DNA of 64,000 nt from Planctomycetota bacterium (GTDB lineage Bacteria > Planctomycetota > UBA1135 > GCA-002686595), in assembly GCA_029259635.1 (NCBI GenBank), contig JAJDEU010000037.1, forward strand, positions 124,001 through 188,000. The letters are read 5' to 3'. The notes beneath the pieces were generated by a model. The model searched no databases and was not told where the DNA came from. It saw only the letters and a list, made by a program, of their open reading frames with translations. Positions 51,227-60,114 of this stretch are shown here, piece after piece. Both the position numbers and the translations under genes were made by a program. Positions within the stretch are counted from its first letter, which is position 1. Every line of letters begins with the position of its first letter.

Positions 51227-53734
51227 TCAGTGACCCGCAATCTCAAGCGGAGCGAGATCCATCTCACTCGGAATCGGCACACCCAGGAGGTCGAGCGCCG
51301 TCGGCGCGATGTGCAAGAGGTTCGGACCATTCTCCGGCAGCGTCACCTTGCGGTTGCAGAAGAACAAGCCGCGGACGTGATCGCGAGCGACCGACGGGTG
51401 GCCGCCGGACCAGGGTGACTTGTTGTCGGTGTAGGTCGCACCGGAGACCACGTTAGCAAATTCATCCTCTTCGAGCCGCAATCCTCCGCCGGTCGTCGTC
51501 CAAGCGACGCGATAGCCGGGCGCGAAGCCGAGCACCATATCCGGGCCGATGCCCATGTAGTCACCGGAGTGCTCCTCGGTGAGGATGTAGCTCTCAAGCA
51601 CCGTGTTGACGTCGTACTCTTCGTCGCGCGCCAGCTTGAGCTTCTCTTGAATCTCTTTCAGGAGCGCCGGCTTCTCCTCGGCAGTCACAATGCCGAGGTC
51701 CGGGCGTTTCTTATTCGAGCTGCCGGAGTCGGTTCCATTGCCGAACATCGCGGATCCATCTCCGATTCGGTTGCTGTCTCCGATCTCGTTGATGTAGATG
51801 AATCCGAGCCCCACTGAATAGGCCTTCGTCTTCGACCAATCGACGGCCTTGAAGCCGCTCTTTTGTTTCGTCGTGGCGTCCTCCTTAAGGACCATGTAGC
51901 CGTTGTCGATCAGCCAGTTATTCACACTGACTTGGCGGCGGAAAGTTTGAAAGCCGTGGTCGGCGCAGAGCAGCAGCGTGTCACTCGGCTTCAAGAACTC
52001 ATCCATCACACGGCCGACGATGCGGTCCGCTTGGCGGTAGATCTCGGGGATCACGTCCTTGAGCGCGACTTGCTTCCCGAAGAAGGTCACCTCGCGGCTC
52101 GCCTCCTCTTCCTTGTACATCGGGTGCTTCTCGTCGTAGTACTGATACATCATGTGCTGCACGCGATCGGGCGTACTGAACACGGACATGAACAGCTCCC
52201 AGTCGCCGCGAGCGAGCTGCGCGTAGGTCACGCGCTCCCGCCACTTCATGGTGAACTCGATATCTTCGAGCAGGGTCTCGGATGAGATCTCGCCATCCTT
52301 GAACGGCATCGTCGTGCAGGCCCAGCCGTAGGTCTCAAAGGTTCCGTGAGAGGTCTCGACAAGCTCCTTGGAGAACTCGTGCGGCTGACTGATCGACTGC
52401 CAGAACGGGGGCGCTTCCGGATCGAGGTCGAGCGTGTTGATGAACAGCTTGAACTGCCCCTCGAGGGAGACGAGCTTGCAGCGCGTGACCGCATTCACCT
52501 TGAGGAGCGGATTGAGCACGAAGGTCAGGTGGTAGAAGTCCGACCACTCGCCGACCTTCAAGACCTGCTCGGTGCCGTCCATACTGATCGCTGCCGTATT
52601 CTCGCCGCGCTTCTCAATCACTAGCGGGACGGTGATGCGCTTGGACCTGACTTTCTTCAGCTCGGCATCGAGTTCGTCTTGGAGAGAATTCAGCTCTAGG
52701 GAGCGCGGGTAGCTGAGCGACGTATCTTTGCGCTCCTCTTTGATCGCATCGAGTTGCTGATCGATTCGCTCGCGATTCCAGAAATCCAGAGGTCCATAGA
52801 TCTCGGTCTCGATCTTGTCGTTCACGAAGTCGACGCGGAAGATCTGGCCCGCCGTCGAGCTGGTCTTGTACTTCGGCGGGCGGTCGGTCATGTCTTGATC
52901 ATCGGTGTAGATGAACCAAGTACCGATTCCACCGCGCGCATCCGGCACGCCGAGGCCCGCTAGCACGCGAGTTCCTTCAGGCGTGGGCATGTCGAAGGCC
53001 TGCGCGGCCTCAAGCACGATGCTCTTCACACCGGCGTCACCCGCATAGTCCCAAAAGTTGCGCGTCACGTTGACGTTGGACATGCGCTTGAACTTGGAGG
53101 GAAAGAAGCCGCTCGCTTCGAAGCCGGCATAGGCTCCCCCCGCTCCGAGGATCAGTGCGAGCGGTACCGCGACGACCATCTTCAAGCGCAGCAAGCCGGC
53201 GAAGATGATGATGAAGAAGACGAGCACGGCGCCGCCGACGGCTGCCCCCATCGTCGTCGGCTCCCACTGGGGCATCCAGACGTTGTCGAACTCCTCGATC
53301 CCCTTCTCGTCCGAGATATTGAGGAAGCCGAAGTCCGCCTTCGGGACTCCGCTACCCGTATAGGTGCGCTTCATGAATCCCGACACCGCGTTCTTCCCGG
53401 GGTTCTGTCCGGTGTTGAGGCTCGCCCACGATGTCGGCGACTCGTTGGGCACCGAGGTGCCCAGTCGCGCGAAGGTGCCCTGCTCGCGAAGGCGCTGCAT
53501 GTTGGGCAGCTCACCCGCGTCCATCATGTTCTCGACGGTGCGACCATCGCCGCCGTCGAAGCCGATCACGATGACGCGACCGTCTGGCTCTTCGCCAGCC
53601 GGGCTAACTGCCGAGTTGGCCTCTGAAAAGCCACTCACCGAAGCGAGCGCGAGCAGAGTGAGAATCGGCAGTCCGAAGCGGGCGCTTCTCAAGGATCGAA
53701 GAAGGCGGAAGGGGGACGTCACGTTTAACTTCAT
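51227..53734 (-). CDS. Alkaline phosphatase superfamily (nucleotide pyrophosphatase/phosphodiesterase-like) protein
   Basis: This 835-aa protein has a signal peptide (FGLPILTLLALASVSGFSEA) and metal/nucleophile residues of type I phosphodiesterases: IVIGFDGGDG (D60), SPTSWASLNTGQNPGKN with Thr101 as nucleophile, and LLLCADHGFQTF late in the chain. Two membrane helices (about 165-210, GAVLVFFIIIFAGLL and AVPLALILGAGGAYAGF) interrupt the domain after the nucleophile, an unusual place. A beta-rich insert (about 260-480) follows, then the remaining catalytic segments. It should act outside the cytoplasmic membrane on phosphodiester or phosphonate bonds; the substrate is unknown. It lies next to the DUF3604/sulfatase-like operon but on the other strand. 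Confidence 0.85.
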   Translation of the reverse strand: MKLNVTSPFRLLRSLRSARFGLPILTLLALASVSGFSEANSAVSPAGEEPDGRVIVIGFDGGDGRTVENMMDAGELPNMQRLREQGTFARLGTSVPNESPTSWASLNTGQNPGKNAVSGFMKRTYTGSGVPKADFGFLNISDEKGIEEFDNVWMPQWEPTTMGAAVGGAVLVFFIIIFAGLLRLKMVVAVPLALILGAGGAYAGFEASGFFPSKFKRMSNVNVTRNFWDYAGDAGVKSIVLEAAQAFDMPTPEGTRVLAGLGVPDARGGIGTWFIYTDDQDMTDRPPKYKTSSTAGQIFRVDFVNDKIETEIYGPLDFWNRERIDQQLDAIKEERKDTSLSYPRSLELNSLQDELDAELKKVRSKRITVPLVIEKRGENTAAISMDGTEQVLKVGEWSDFYHLTFVLNPLLKVNAVTRCKLVSLEGQFKLFINTLDLDPEAPPFWQSISQPHEFSKELVETSHGTFETYGWACTTMPFKDGEISSETLLEDIEFTMKWRERVTYAQLARGDWELFMSVFSTPDRVQHMMYQYYDEKHPMYKEEEASREVTFFGKQVALKDVIPEIYRQADRIVGRVMDEFLKPSDTLLLCADHGFQTFRRQVSVNNWLIDNGYMVLKEDATTKQKSGFKAVDWSKTKAYSVGLGFIYINEIGDSNRIGDGSAMFGNGTDSGSSNKKRPDLGIVTAEEKPALLKEIQEKLKLARDEEYDVNTVLESYILTEEHSGDYMGIGPDMVLGFAPGYRVAWTTTGGGLRLEEDEFANVVSGATYTDNKSPWSGGHPSVARDHVRGLFFCNRKVTLPENGPNLLHIAPTALDLLGVPIPSEMDLAPLEIAGH

Positions 53735-53822
53735 TGGGATTGGCTATCGCAGCGGGATGGAGTGCTATCGCAGCGGGATCGGGCCGGGTAGGATTCTCGC
53801 CCGCTCAAAGAGCTGGCGTTCG

Positions 53823-55046
53823 ATGGGGCGCCATGGGGCGCGCAAAATGTGTAAGAGACTGTCAGTTCAGGGCTTGGATGAGCCCAAACCTACCCTGGTG
53901 AGGGCGCAGCGTAGGGCGCCCAGCGGCGTTCTGTCAATTCCAACCGCTCTGCTAAGGGGAAAGCTACGGAGTCGCGAAGAGGCCGTTGGCGTCGGGTCCA
54001 GTCTTCGACCTCTGCCCCTCCTCTCCTGGTGCGCCGGCCAATCCGTACGCGGAGCGGCCAGCTGGTCCCTGCTCGCGATCGCGGTCGCCCTGATCGCCGG
54101 AGTCCTCTTTCTCCTCCTGAACGATGGAGCTCCCCCTCGGTCGACCTCGCCCGCCGACGCTCCCGAGACCCCAGCGGTGAACGCGGAGGCCGAACGGACC
54201 GAGCGGGGACTCCCTTCGACCTCGACGCGCACCGCTAGCCTTCCGACCGAAGGACGCATTCGCGGCAGCTTAAGCCTGGCTCCGGGGACGCCGGCACCGG
54301 CGCAGTGGGAGCTCCTGATTCGCCCGTCTCAGTTCTACGCGAAGGGCGATGCCGAAGAGCGCCGCATCCAATTCACGGGCGACCAGCTCGAGTTCGACGT
54401 GCAAGGCCTCGGCTTCGGCGGGTACGACCTGCACCCCGTCGCGGAGGGCATGAACTCGATGGCGCTCCCCCTGGAGCTCTCCCCCACGACCGCGGAAATC
54501 GTCGTCAACCTCGTGCTGAGTCCAGCCGGAAAACTGCACGGTACTCTCGAGCACGAAGACGGTCGGCCAGCGGAGGGCATCTTCGTTCAGATCGAACGAA
54601 CGAAGCTTCAAGACTTTGACGCGGACATTCTGCACGACACGACAACCGGGCTCGACGGCAGCTTTGTCTTCGAGAGTCTGCCCGACGGTGAATACGAGCT
54701 GCGATATGGCGAGGCCTTCAACCCGCTCTTGAAGCCGGAGAAGCTGACCTTCGTCGCGCCCGCCATGTACCTTCCGACTCGCAAGCTGATCGGCATTTCG
54801 GAGGTGACCATCGAGGTCTTCGATTTCGCGGGGAATCCGATTCCGGACGTGTCCATCACCGGAGCGGGCAGCAATGGCGGAACCCTCGATCACTTCACGG
54901 ACGCGAGCGGACGCTGTCGCCTCACCGGCATGCCCGTCGGGCACTATCGCCTGCGCACGGATCACCCCGGGTTTTCGAGCCAGGGCAAAGTGTTCGACAT
55001 CGAGCCGGCTGAGGGCTCGGTCCTTCGAATCACGTTGACCGAGTGA
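53823..55046 (+). CDS. Membrane-anchored protein with carboxypeptidase-regulatory-like domains
   Basis: The reading frame is open from 53364, but the part before about 53735 is the shadow of the opposite-strand phosphatase; ATG 53823 is a guess among several starts (ATG 53757, ATG 53847, GTG 53898). The 407-aa form has one membrane segment (SWSLLAIAVALIAGVLFLLL) and then three beta-sandwich repeats of the carboxypeptidase regulatory-like type: GRIRGSLSLAPGTPAPAQWEL, GKLHGTLEHEDGRPAEGIFV with TTGLDGSFVFESLPDGEYELRY, and VTIEVFDFAGNPIPDVSITG with TDASGRCRLTGMPVGHYRLR. It is probably a surface protein that binds another protein or glycan. No enzyme motif was seen. Confidence 0.68.
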   Translation: MGRHGARKMCKRLSVQGLDEPKPTLVRAQRRAPSGVLSIPTALLRGKLRSREEAVGVGSSLRPLPLLSWCAGQSVRGAASWSLLAIAVALIAGVLFLLLNDGAPPRSTSPADAPETPAVNAEAERTERGLPSTSTRTASLPTEGRIRGSLSLAPGTPAPAQWELLIRPSQFYAKGDAEERRIQFTGDQLEFDVQGLGFGGYDLHPVAEGMNSMALPLELSPTTAEIVVNLVLSPAGKLHGTLEHEDGRPAEGIFVQIERTKLQDFDADILHDTTTGLDGSFVFESLPDGEYELRYGEAFNPLLKPEKLTFVAPAMYLPTRKLIGISEVTIEVFDFAGNPIPDVSITGAGSNGGTLDHFTDASGRCRLTGMPVGHYRLRTDHPGFSSQGKVFDIEPAEGSVLRITLTE

Positions 55047-55148
55047 TGGACTCGCAAGCAAGCGGTCACGGGTTGTGTTGATTCCGGCGAGCTGTAGAAG
55101 CGAGCGCTGGATCCTCCACGGCGTCGTGCTTCGCTGTCGCGGTGACCG

Positions 55149-56546
55149 ATGAGTAGGAAGGCAGAGGTTCTCCGGCTCGCTTGGCCTGCCGTCGGATCCT
55201 ACATCCTCCACAACGCCTACCGGATCAACGACCAGTTCTGGATTCAGGGGCTCGGCCCGAGCGCACAAGCGGCAATCGGCACCTCCTTCTTCGTCATCAT
55301 CCTGAACTTCGCGGCGATCTTCCTCGCTGCCGGTGGAACTCTGTCGCTCGTCGCACGAGCGACCGGAGCGGGCGATCGAGAGGGCGCGCACTCCGTCACC
55401 CGCCACGCGGTGCTCTTCGGTATTGGGCTCGCGCTCGTGATCGGGGTCATCGGAACAAGCTTCACCGATACGATCGTCTCTGCGCTCGGCCTGCCGCCCG
55501 ACGCGTCGGCCTATGCCGTCGAGTATCTCGGAACGCTGTATATCTTCTTAACTCCGCTCGCGCTGGTTCCGGTCCTCGACAACGCGTTCATCGGTCGCGG
55601 TAAGACGGCGATACCGTTCGTCCTCGACTTCGCGGCGATCGGCATCAACTACTTTCTCAATCCGATCATGATCTACGGCGGGAGCGCCGCTCTCGAAATC
55701 GACCTCAACGGCGCCGCACCCTTTGGCGCGGAGTTCGCCGATTCGATCGCCACTACCCTCGGAATCGAGGGCTTTGGAATGCGCGGCGCAGCGCTCGCAA
55801 CCTGCCTCTCGCGCACGGCCACGATCCTCGCCGGCTTATTGATTCTGAAGTTCGGTTTCGGGATGGGTTTCTTCGGCAGCTGGAGACCCAAGCTCTCGCG
55901 CATACTCGCCATCGCCAAGATCTCCCTTCCGGTCTCCGGTTCGATTCTGATCTTCGCCAGCGTCTACCTCCTCATCCTGCGCCTGGTCCTCGAGCCGCTC
56001 TCCACGGAAGTCAAAGCGGGCCTCGGCATCGGCTTCCAAGTCTTTGAGGGCTTGGCCTTTCCGTGCTACCTCGGCGTCGGTATCGCCAGCGCATCGCTGG
56101 TCGGCCAAAAGCTCGGTGCCCACCAACCCGAGGCCGCGCTCCAAGTCGTTCACGCCGCGCGCTTCGTCGCTCGCTGTCTCGGCTTGATCATGACCGCTGT
56201 CTTCTTCTTTCTAGGCGCGCACATCGTTCCGATCTTCACTCAAGACCCGGGAGTCGAGCTCGAGACGCTGCGCTACGTCGGCATCTTGGCCTTCTCGCAG
56301 TACTTCGTCTCCGTCGAGACCGTCAACGAAAAGGTTCTTCTCGGCGCCGGACACACGCGCCCGATCTTTTGGATCGCCTTCCTCGGAAACGCGCTGCGAG
56401 TTCCCCTGGCCTGGCTGTTTGCCTCCCCGCTCGGCTTTGGCGCCGCCGGCGTCTGGTGGGCCATCAACCTGACCACCTACCTCAAAGCCGGACTCTTTTG
56501 GAAGACCGTCGAACGGGGCACTTGGCTCAAGCGCCTGGGTAGGTGA
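55149..56546 (+). CDS. MATE family efflux transporter
   Basis: The 465-aa protein has about twelve membrane helices in two halves and the usual MATE opening: LRLAWPAVGSYILHNAYRINDQFW, then LGPSAQAAIGTSFFVIIL, and in the second half KISLPVSGSILIFASVYLLIL and CYLGVGIASASLVGQKLGA. MATE carriers expel cationic drugs or metabolites in exchange for sodium or protons. It lies alone between the anchored protein and the enolase-superfamily gene, with which it shares 20 bp of convergent tail-to-tail overlap. The substrate cannot be inferred. Confidence 0.93.
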   Translation: MSRKAEVLRLAWPAVGSYILHNAYRINDQFWIQGLGPSAQAAIGTSFFVIILNFAAIFLAAGGTLSLVARATGAGDREGAHSVTRHAVLFGIGLALVIGVIGTSFTDTIVSALGLPPDASAYAVEYLGTLYIFLTPLALVPVLDNAFIGRGKTAIPFVLDFAAIGINYFLNPIMIYGGSAALEIDLNGAAPFGAEFADSIATTLGIEGFGMRGAALATCLSRTATILAGLLILKFGFGMGFFGSWRPKLSRILAIAKISLPVSGSILIFASVYLLILRLVLEPLSTEVKAGLGIGFQVFEGLAFPCYLGVGIASASLVGQKLGAHQPEAALQVVHAARFVARCLGLIMTAVFFFLGAHIVPIFTQDPGVELETLRYVGILAFSQYFVSVETVNEKVLLGAGHTRPIFWIAFLGNALRVPLAWLFASPLGFGAAGVWWAINLTTYLKAGLFWKTVERGTWLKRLGR

Positions 56547-57555
56547 GGCCCGCGTCGTCGATTGGGCGCTCGAGCTTCACGCGATTGAATTGAACGGGCG
56601 CGATGTCGTTCGGCGCATCGGGATGAAAGATACCCGCGAGCTGTTGAATCAACAGGCGCCCATCGGCCAGCTCAAACTGACCGCCGGCATACATCGCGAT
56701 CTTCTGTGACTCGCAGTAGTCGATCAGCTCGAAGTACTTCTCGAGTGTTCCACACCGCGACGGCTTGATGTTCAGCATGCGCGGCGCGTGAGCCAATGCG
56801 CGGACATCGTCCACCGAATGAATCGGCGCGTCCCAAGTCACGCGCTCCCAAAACCCTTCGAGCAATTCGAAAGCGGCCGGATCGCGATGCGGGTCTTCCA
56901 GCCAGACGTCGGGCAGGCCAGCCAGCACGCGACGGTAGAGATCCGCGTCCAGTTTTTGATCGACGATCGTGTTCGAGTAGGCGCCCTTGAAGTCGACGAC
57001 GTCAACGCGACCCAGCCGAGCGAGCTCTTCGATAAAGCCCGCGTCCCAACTGTTGTCGGTGTCGAGCTTGAACCGAAGGCGCGGCTCGAACTCGAGCAGT
57101 TCCTCGAGGCGCTGCGTACTGGCGGGATTGCCGAGACCGGTGGAGACGACAAAGCGTGCGGCGCGGTGATCGCGTCCGAGCAGCTCGGCGAGCGGTTTCC
57201 CCGCTTGAGCGACGGCGAGTTCGAGAGCGGCGCTCTCGTACGCCCAACGCCGATAGTCGAAGTACGTCGGGTGCTCCGGATGTTCAGGCCAGAGCTCGAG
57301 CGAATCCAAATGCTTTGAAAAGCTCGCCAGAGTGAACTCCCCCGCCAACTCGAGGATCGGTCCGGTGGCACGCAGGCGCTCTTGATCGCGCTTGGAGTAA
57401 GAGACGTCCTCTCCGCGACCGACAACGGAGCGTCCCTTAAGGCGAACCACGGTGGTCAGCCGCCGATAGCCTCCCGGATTATTCTGCTCGTGCGGTTCGT
57501 GCGAATAGCCGTCGATCACCAGGGGCAAATCCGCGATGGAAGAAAACAAACTCAT
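56527..57555 (-). CDS. Enolase-superfamily (mandelate racemase/OSBS-like) protein with altered catalytic residues
   Basis: The 342-aa form starts at ATG 57555, 7 bp downstream of the M3 peptidase stop; an upstream extension to 57729 would overlap that gene and lacks family similarity. The metal-binding strands fit the fold: LDTDNSWD (165-171), WLEDP (E220/D221), VTWDAPIHS (D242) and LNIKPSRCGTLEKYFE (K264). The strand that should carry the catalytic KxK instead reads FVVSTGLG (135-142), so the general-acid/base Lys pair appears to be missing. It may be a non-racemising or inactive member, or a dipeptide epimerase relative linked to peptide turnover by the M3 peptidase. Confidence 0.72.
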   Translation of the reverse strand: MSLFSSIADLPLVIDGYSHEPHEQNNPGGYRRLTTVVRLKGRSVVGRGEDVSYSKRDQERLRATGPILELAGEFTLASFSKHLDSLELWPEHPEHPTYFDYRRWAYESAALELAVAQAGKPLAELLGRDHRAARFVVSTGLGNPASTQRLEELLEFEPRLRFKLDTDNSWDAGFIEELARLGRVDVVDFKGAYSNTIVDQKLDADLYRRVLAGLPDVWLEDPHRDPAAFELLEGFWERVTWDAPIHSVDDVRALAHAPRMLNIKPSRCGTLEKYFELIDYCESQKIAMYAGGQFELADGRLLIQQLAGIFHPDAPNDIAPVQFNRVKLERPIDDAGLTYPGA

Positions 57556-57562
57556 CGGGCTG

Positions 57563-59437
57563 CTAAGCGTTCGCCGCCACTTTGGCCGCGATCCAGTTCT
57601 CGAAAGCGCCGCTAAAGGCGGAGAAGTCGCCGGAGGCGTAATCGGCCACGGTCTCGTTGCCGTGCGCCACGCGAATCGAAGCGCACAGGTCGACCTCCTC
57701 GCTGAACCGCGGCAGCTCGGCTTCCCCATCCCACGCCTTGCGCGAATCGGTGAGCGCCTGCTCCACCGTTCGATTGACGTGCTCCGCCAGGTGACGAGCC
57801 GTAACCGGTGCGCCGGTCAGGCTCTCGACGAAGACCTTGAAGGTGTGGCTATTGCCGGGCTTCCAATAGGCATCGCGCAGGTCCGGTCCGATCTTTGGAT
57901 TGTCGACCAAGAAGCCGTCGCGCTCCGTGAAGAAGGCACGCGTCTGGTACACCGCCATCTCGGCGAGGACATAGCCGTGGTAGGACGCGGAGGCGTCTCC
58001 TGATAAGAGGTGTGGAATCGAGAGCACCGGTCGCGGGCCGCCGTCCGGCAAGAAGAGCAACTCGCTCTCGACACGCCGAACTTCCGCGAGGACGCGCTCG
58101 GGAGTCAGCTCGTCGTCCGGGATCTCGTAGATCGCCTTCTCCGCGTAGCAGACGACGAGCAGGCTGCGCAGGGACCAGGCTGCGAAGGGCTGCGTCTGGT
58201 GAATGCTCTTCTCGAACAACTCCCACGGCATCGACTCGCCGGACAACGTTCGGGCATAGCGCGCGATCCAATCGGCATCGGACACCAGGCTGTCGAGGAA
58301 CATGCTCTGCGTCTCAGCCATCGAGGCCGAGGTCGGAGCGAACTCCTGACCGAAGCACGGCGCGGGCATATCGACGTTGGCGAAGTGAGCGGCGTGGCCG
58401 CCCTCGTGAAAGAGCGTCTCGAGCGCGCGCTTACCCGAACCCACCATCCCCGGAATTGCGTTTGCCGTGAAGTGAATCCGCGCGGGGTGAAACTCGCCGT
58501 TCTCGCGCCAAGCGATCTCCGGCCCGTGCATGAAGCCGTTCTCGTACTTGCCTTCGCGGTCGACCAGGTCGAGTACCAGCTTGGCGTTTCGATACTCGAT
58601 TCCGAGCGCGGCGAAAGACCGCCCCCAGCGCTCGATGGCTTTCTCAAACGGAAAGTAGGGGTCGAACTCGCGGGTGATGTCGCCGCTCTTCAGGTAGAGA
58701 ACATTGGAAGCCGTCACGAACTCGGCGCCGTGCTTTTCGATCAAGCCTTCGATCGCGCGCTTCGCGCTGTCCCGAGTCGCCACTTCGAGTTCGTCGAGCA
58801 AGTCGAAGATCTCGCGCTTGGAGAGCCCCTCTTCGCGCTTCGCCTTCCAATCGTAGTAGTCCTCGGCGCCCATCATGCGCGCCAAACGATTGCGTTTCTT
58901 GACAAGCTCGAGGTAACCATTGGCGAGCACAAAGTCCTCGATCGCGCGCAAGCCGTCATGCGCGGCCTTGCGCGAGCCCGCGTCCGGATCGCTGTTCAGC
59001 ATCACGCTCAACTTGACCGACGAAGCGCGCTGAAAGTCTCCATCGCCATCCACGTAGCCGGTCTCCATCCCGCCGCGTCGCTTCGCCAGCTCGCCTTCAT
59101 CACCGACGATCTCCTCCTCCAAGGCGCGCCCTTCTGCGCTCTCGATACCGTGGGCTTCAAAGGTCCGGAGCCAACCGCGCAGAGCCACCAGCTCGTCTTC
59201 CGTAATCCCGCTCGCAGCTTCCGCCTCCGCGAGAGCCTTGCGAACCGCGGCTTGCCGCTCTGGGTTCGAGAGAAAGCGCTTCCCCTCGATATCCTTCGCG
59301 TCCAAGTCCGCGCGTGCGGCGGCCGAGTCGTCGGCGAGGCCCATGAAGGCCACCCAAAAGGCGTCCTCCTTCGCAGTGTGAATTCGGACCGAGGTCTGGT
59401 TGAGATTGTCGAGGAATTGGGTCGTAGCGGATGACAT
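57563..59437 (-). CDS. M3 family zinc oligoendopeptidase
   Basis: The 624-aa protein is a cytosolic-type oligopeptidase of the M3 (thimet/PepF/Dcp) family. The zinc motif is HEGGH (344-348) in LETLFHEGGHAAHFANVD, followed by the Glu-bearing helix region EFAPTSASMAETQSMFLDS. Helical N-terminal residues (1-300) form the channel wall of this fold. No signal peptide is present. It degrades short peptides (roughly 5-20 residues), probably recycling protein fragments. The enolase-superfamily gene follows after 7 bp and should share its transcript. Confidence 0.93.
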   Translation of the reverse strand: MSSATTQFLDNLNQTSVRIHTAKEDAFWVAFMGLADDSAAARADLDAKDIEGKRFLSNPERQAAVRKALAEAEAASGITEDELVALRGWLRTFEAHGIESAEGRALEEEIVGDEGELAKRRGGMETGYVDGDGDFQRASSVKLSVMLNSDPDAGSRKAAHDGLRAIEDFVLANGYLELVKKRNRLARMMGAEDYYDWKAKREEGLSKREIFDLLDELEVATRDSAKRAIEGLIEKHGAEFVTASNVLYLKSGDITREFDPYFPFEKAIERWGRSFAALGIEYRNAKLVLDLVDREGKYENGFMHGPEIAWRENGEFHPARIHFTANAIPGMVGSGKRALETLFHEGGHAAHFANVDMPAPCFGQEFAPTSASMAETQSMFLDSLVSDADWIARYARTLSGESMPWELFEKSIHQTQPFAAWSLRSLLVVCYAEKAIYEIPDDELTPERVLAEVRRVESELLFLPDGGPRPVLSIPHLLSGDASASYHGYVLAEMAVYQTRAFFTERDGFLVDNPKIGPDLRDAYWKPGNSHTFKVFVESLTGAPVTARHLAEHVNRTVEQALTDSRKAWDGEAELPRFSEEVDLCASIRVAHGNETVADYASGDFSAFSGAFENWIAAKVAANA

Positions 59438-59591
59438 AGCGCCGAAGCTCCAAAAAGAAAGGCGGGACGACCGGGCGCGCCGCGCGAGGCCGGACGAATA
59501 GGTGCCGGCGAGTAGGTGCCGAAGAAGCGAGGTAGCCTAGCTATTCGCTCAACTTTGCGCCAAGTGAAGCCGTCGTTCTGGATTCCCGCCG

Positions 59592-60092
59592 ATGCCTGCC
59601 TACACTGCAGCCATGGCAAGCGAACCGATTATTGATTTTGATAGCGTCAACCTCACCGAAGACCTGTTCACCAAGGCCGATATCTTGGCCGTGCTCAAAC
59701 AGCGCGGGACCTTTGAGATGCTCGACGGCATTCTCCACATGGACTTCGAGAGCAACTTGATCATCGGCTATAAGGAGATTCAATCGACGGACTGGTGGGT
59801 TCCGGACCACATCCCCGGCCGTCCGCTCTTCCCCGGCGCTCTGATGGTGGAAGGCGCAGCCCAGCTGTGCAACTTCGACTATCTCAAGCGGCAGCCCGAC
59901 CGGGCCGACTTGTTCTTCGGTTTCGGAGGCCTCGACAACACGCGCTTTCGGTCGGCCGTTGAACCGGACTGCCGACTGATTATCGCGGCCAAAGTAGAAC
60001 GGATTCGCAGTCGAATGTTCATCTACTACACGCAGGGTTTCGTCGGCCAACAATTGGCGTTCGAGACCCAAATTCGCGGTGTAGTTGTTTAA
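59592..60092 (+). CDS. FabZ-like 3-hydroxyacyl-ACP dehydratase (hotdog fold)
   Basis: The 166-aa protein has the FabZ active-site helix: H73 in PDHIPGRPLFPGALMVEGAAQL and E87, separated by 14 residues as in FabZ. The start at ATG 59592 gives MPAYTAAMASE; ATG 59613 is a possible alternative. FabZ removes water from 3-hydroxyacyl-ACP in fatty acid elongation. The segment WWVPDHIPGRP differs from the usual FFxGHFPxxP, so substrate range may differ. It lies 22 bp before a secreted protein gene, a pairing that has no obvious functional reason. No other fatty acid gene is in the window. Confidence 0.85.
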   Translation: MPAYTAAMASEPIIDFDSVNLTEDLFTKADILAVLKQRGTFEMLDGILHMDFESNLIIGYKEIQSTDWWVPDHIPGRPLFPGALMVEGAAQLCNFDYLKRQPDRADLFFGFGGLDNTRFRSAVEPDCRLIIAAKVERIRSRMFIYYTQGFVGQQLAFETQIRGVVV

Positions 60093-60114
60093 TTACTTAG
60101 AACGAGAACTCGCT

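Noticed and set aside
53364-53822. Long in-frame N-terminal extension of the carboxypeptidase-regulatory-like gene
   Set aside because: It lies antisense to the well-supported phosphodiesterase gene (51227-53734) and its amino acid composition changes after that boundary. It was treated as an open shadow frame.
58010-59434. 474-codon ORF antisense to the M3 peptidase
   Set aside because: The minus frame carries HEGGH and the family layout. The plus frame lacks motifs.
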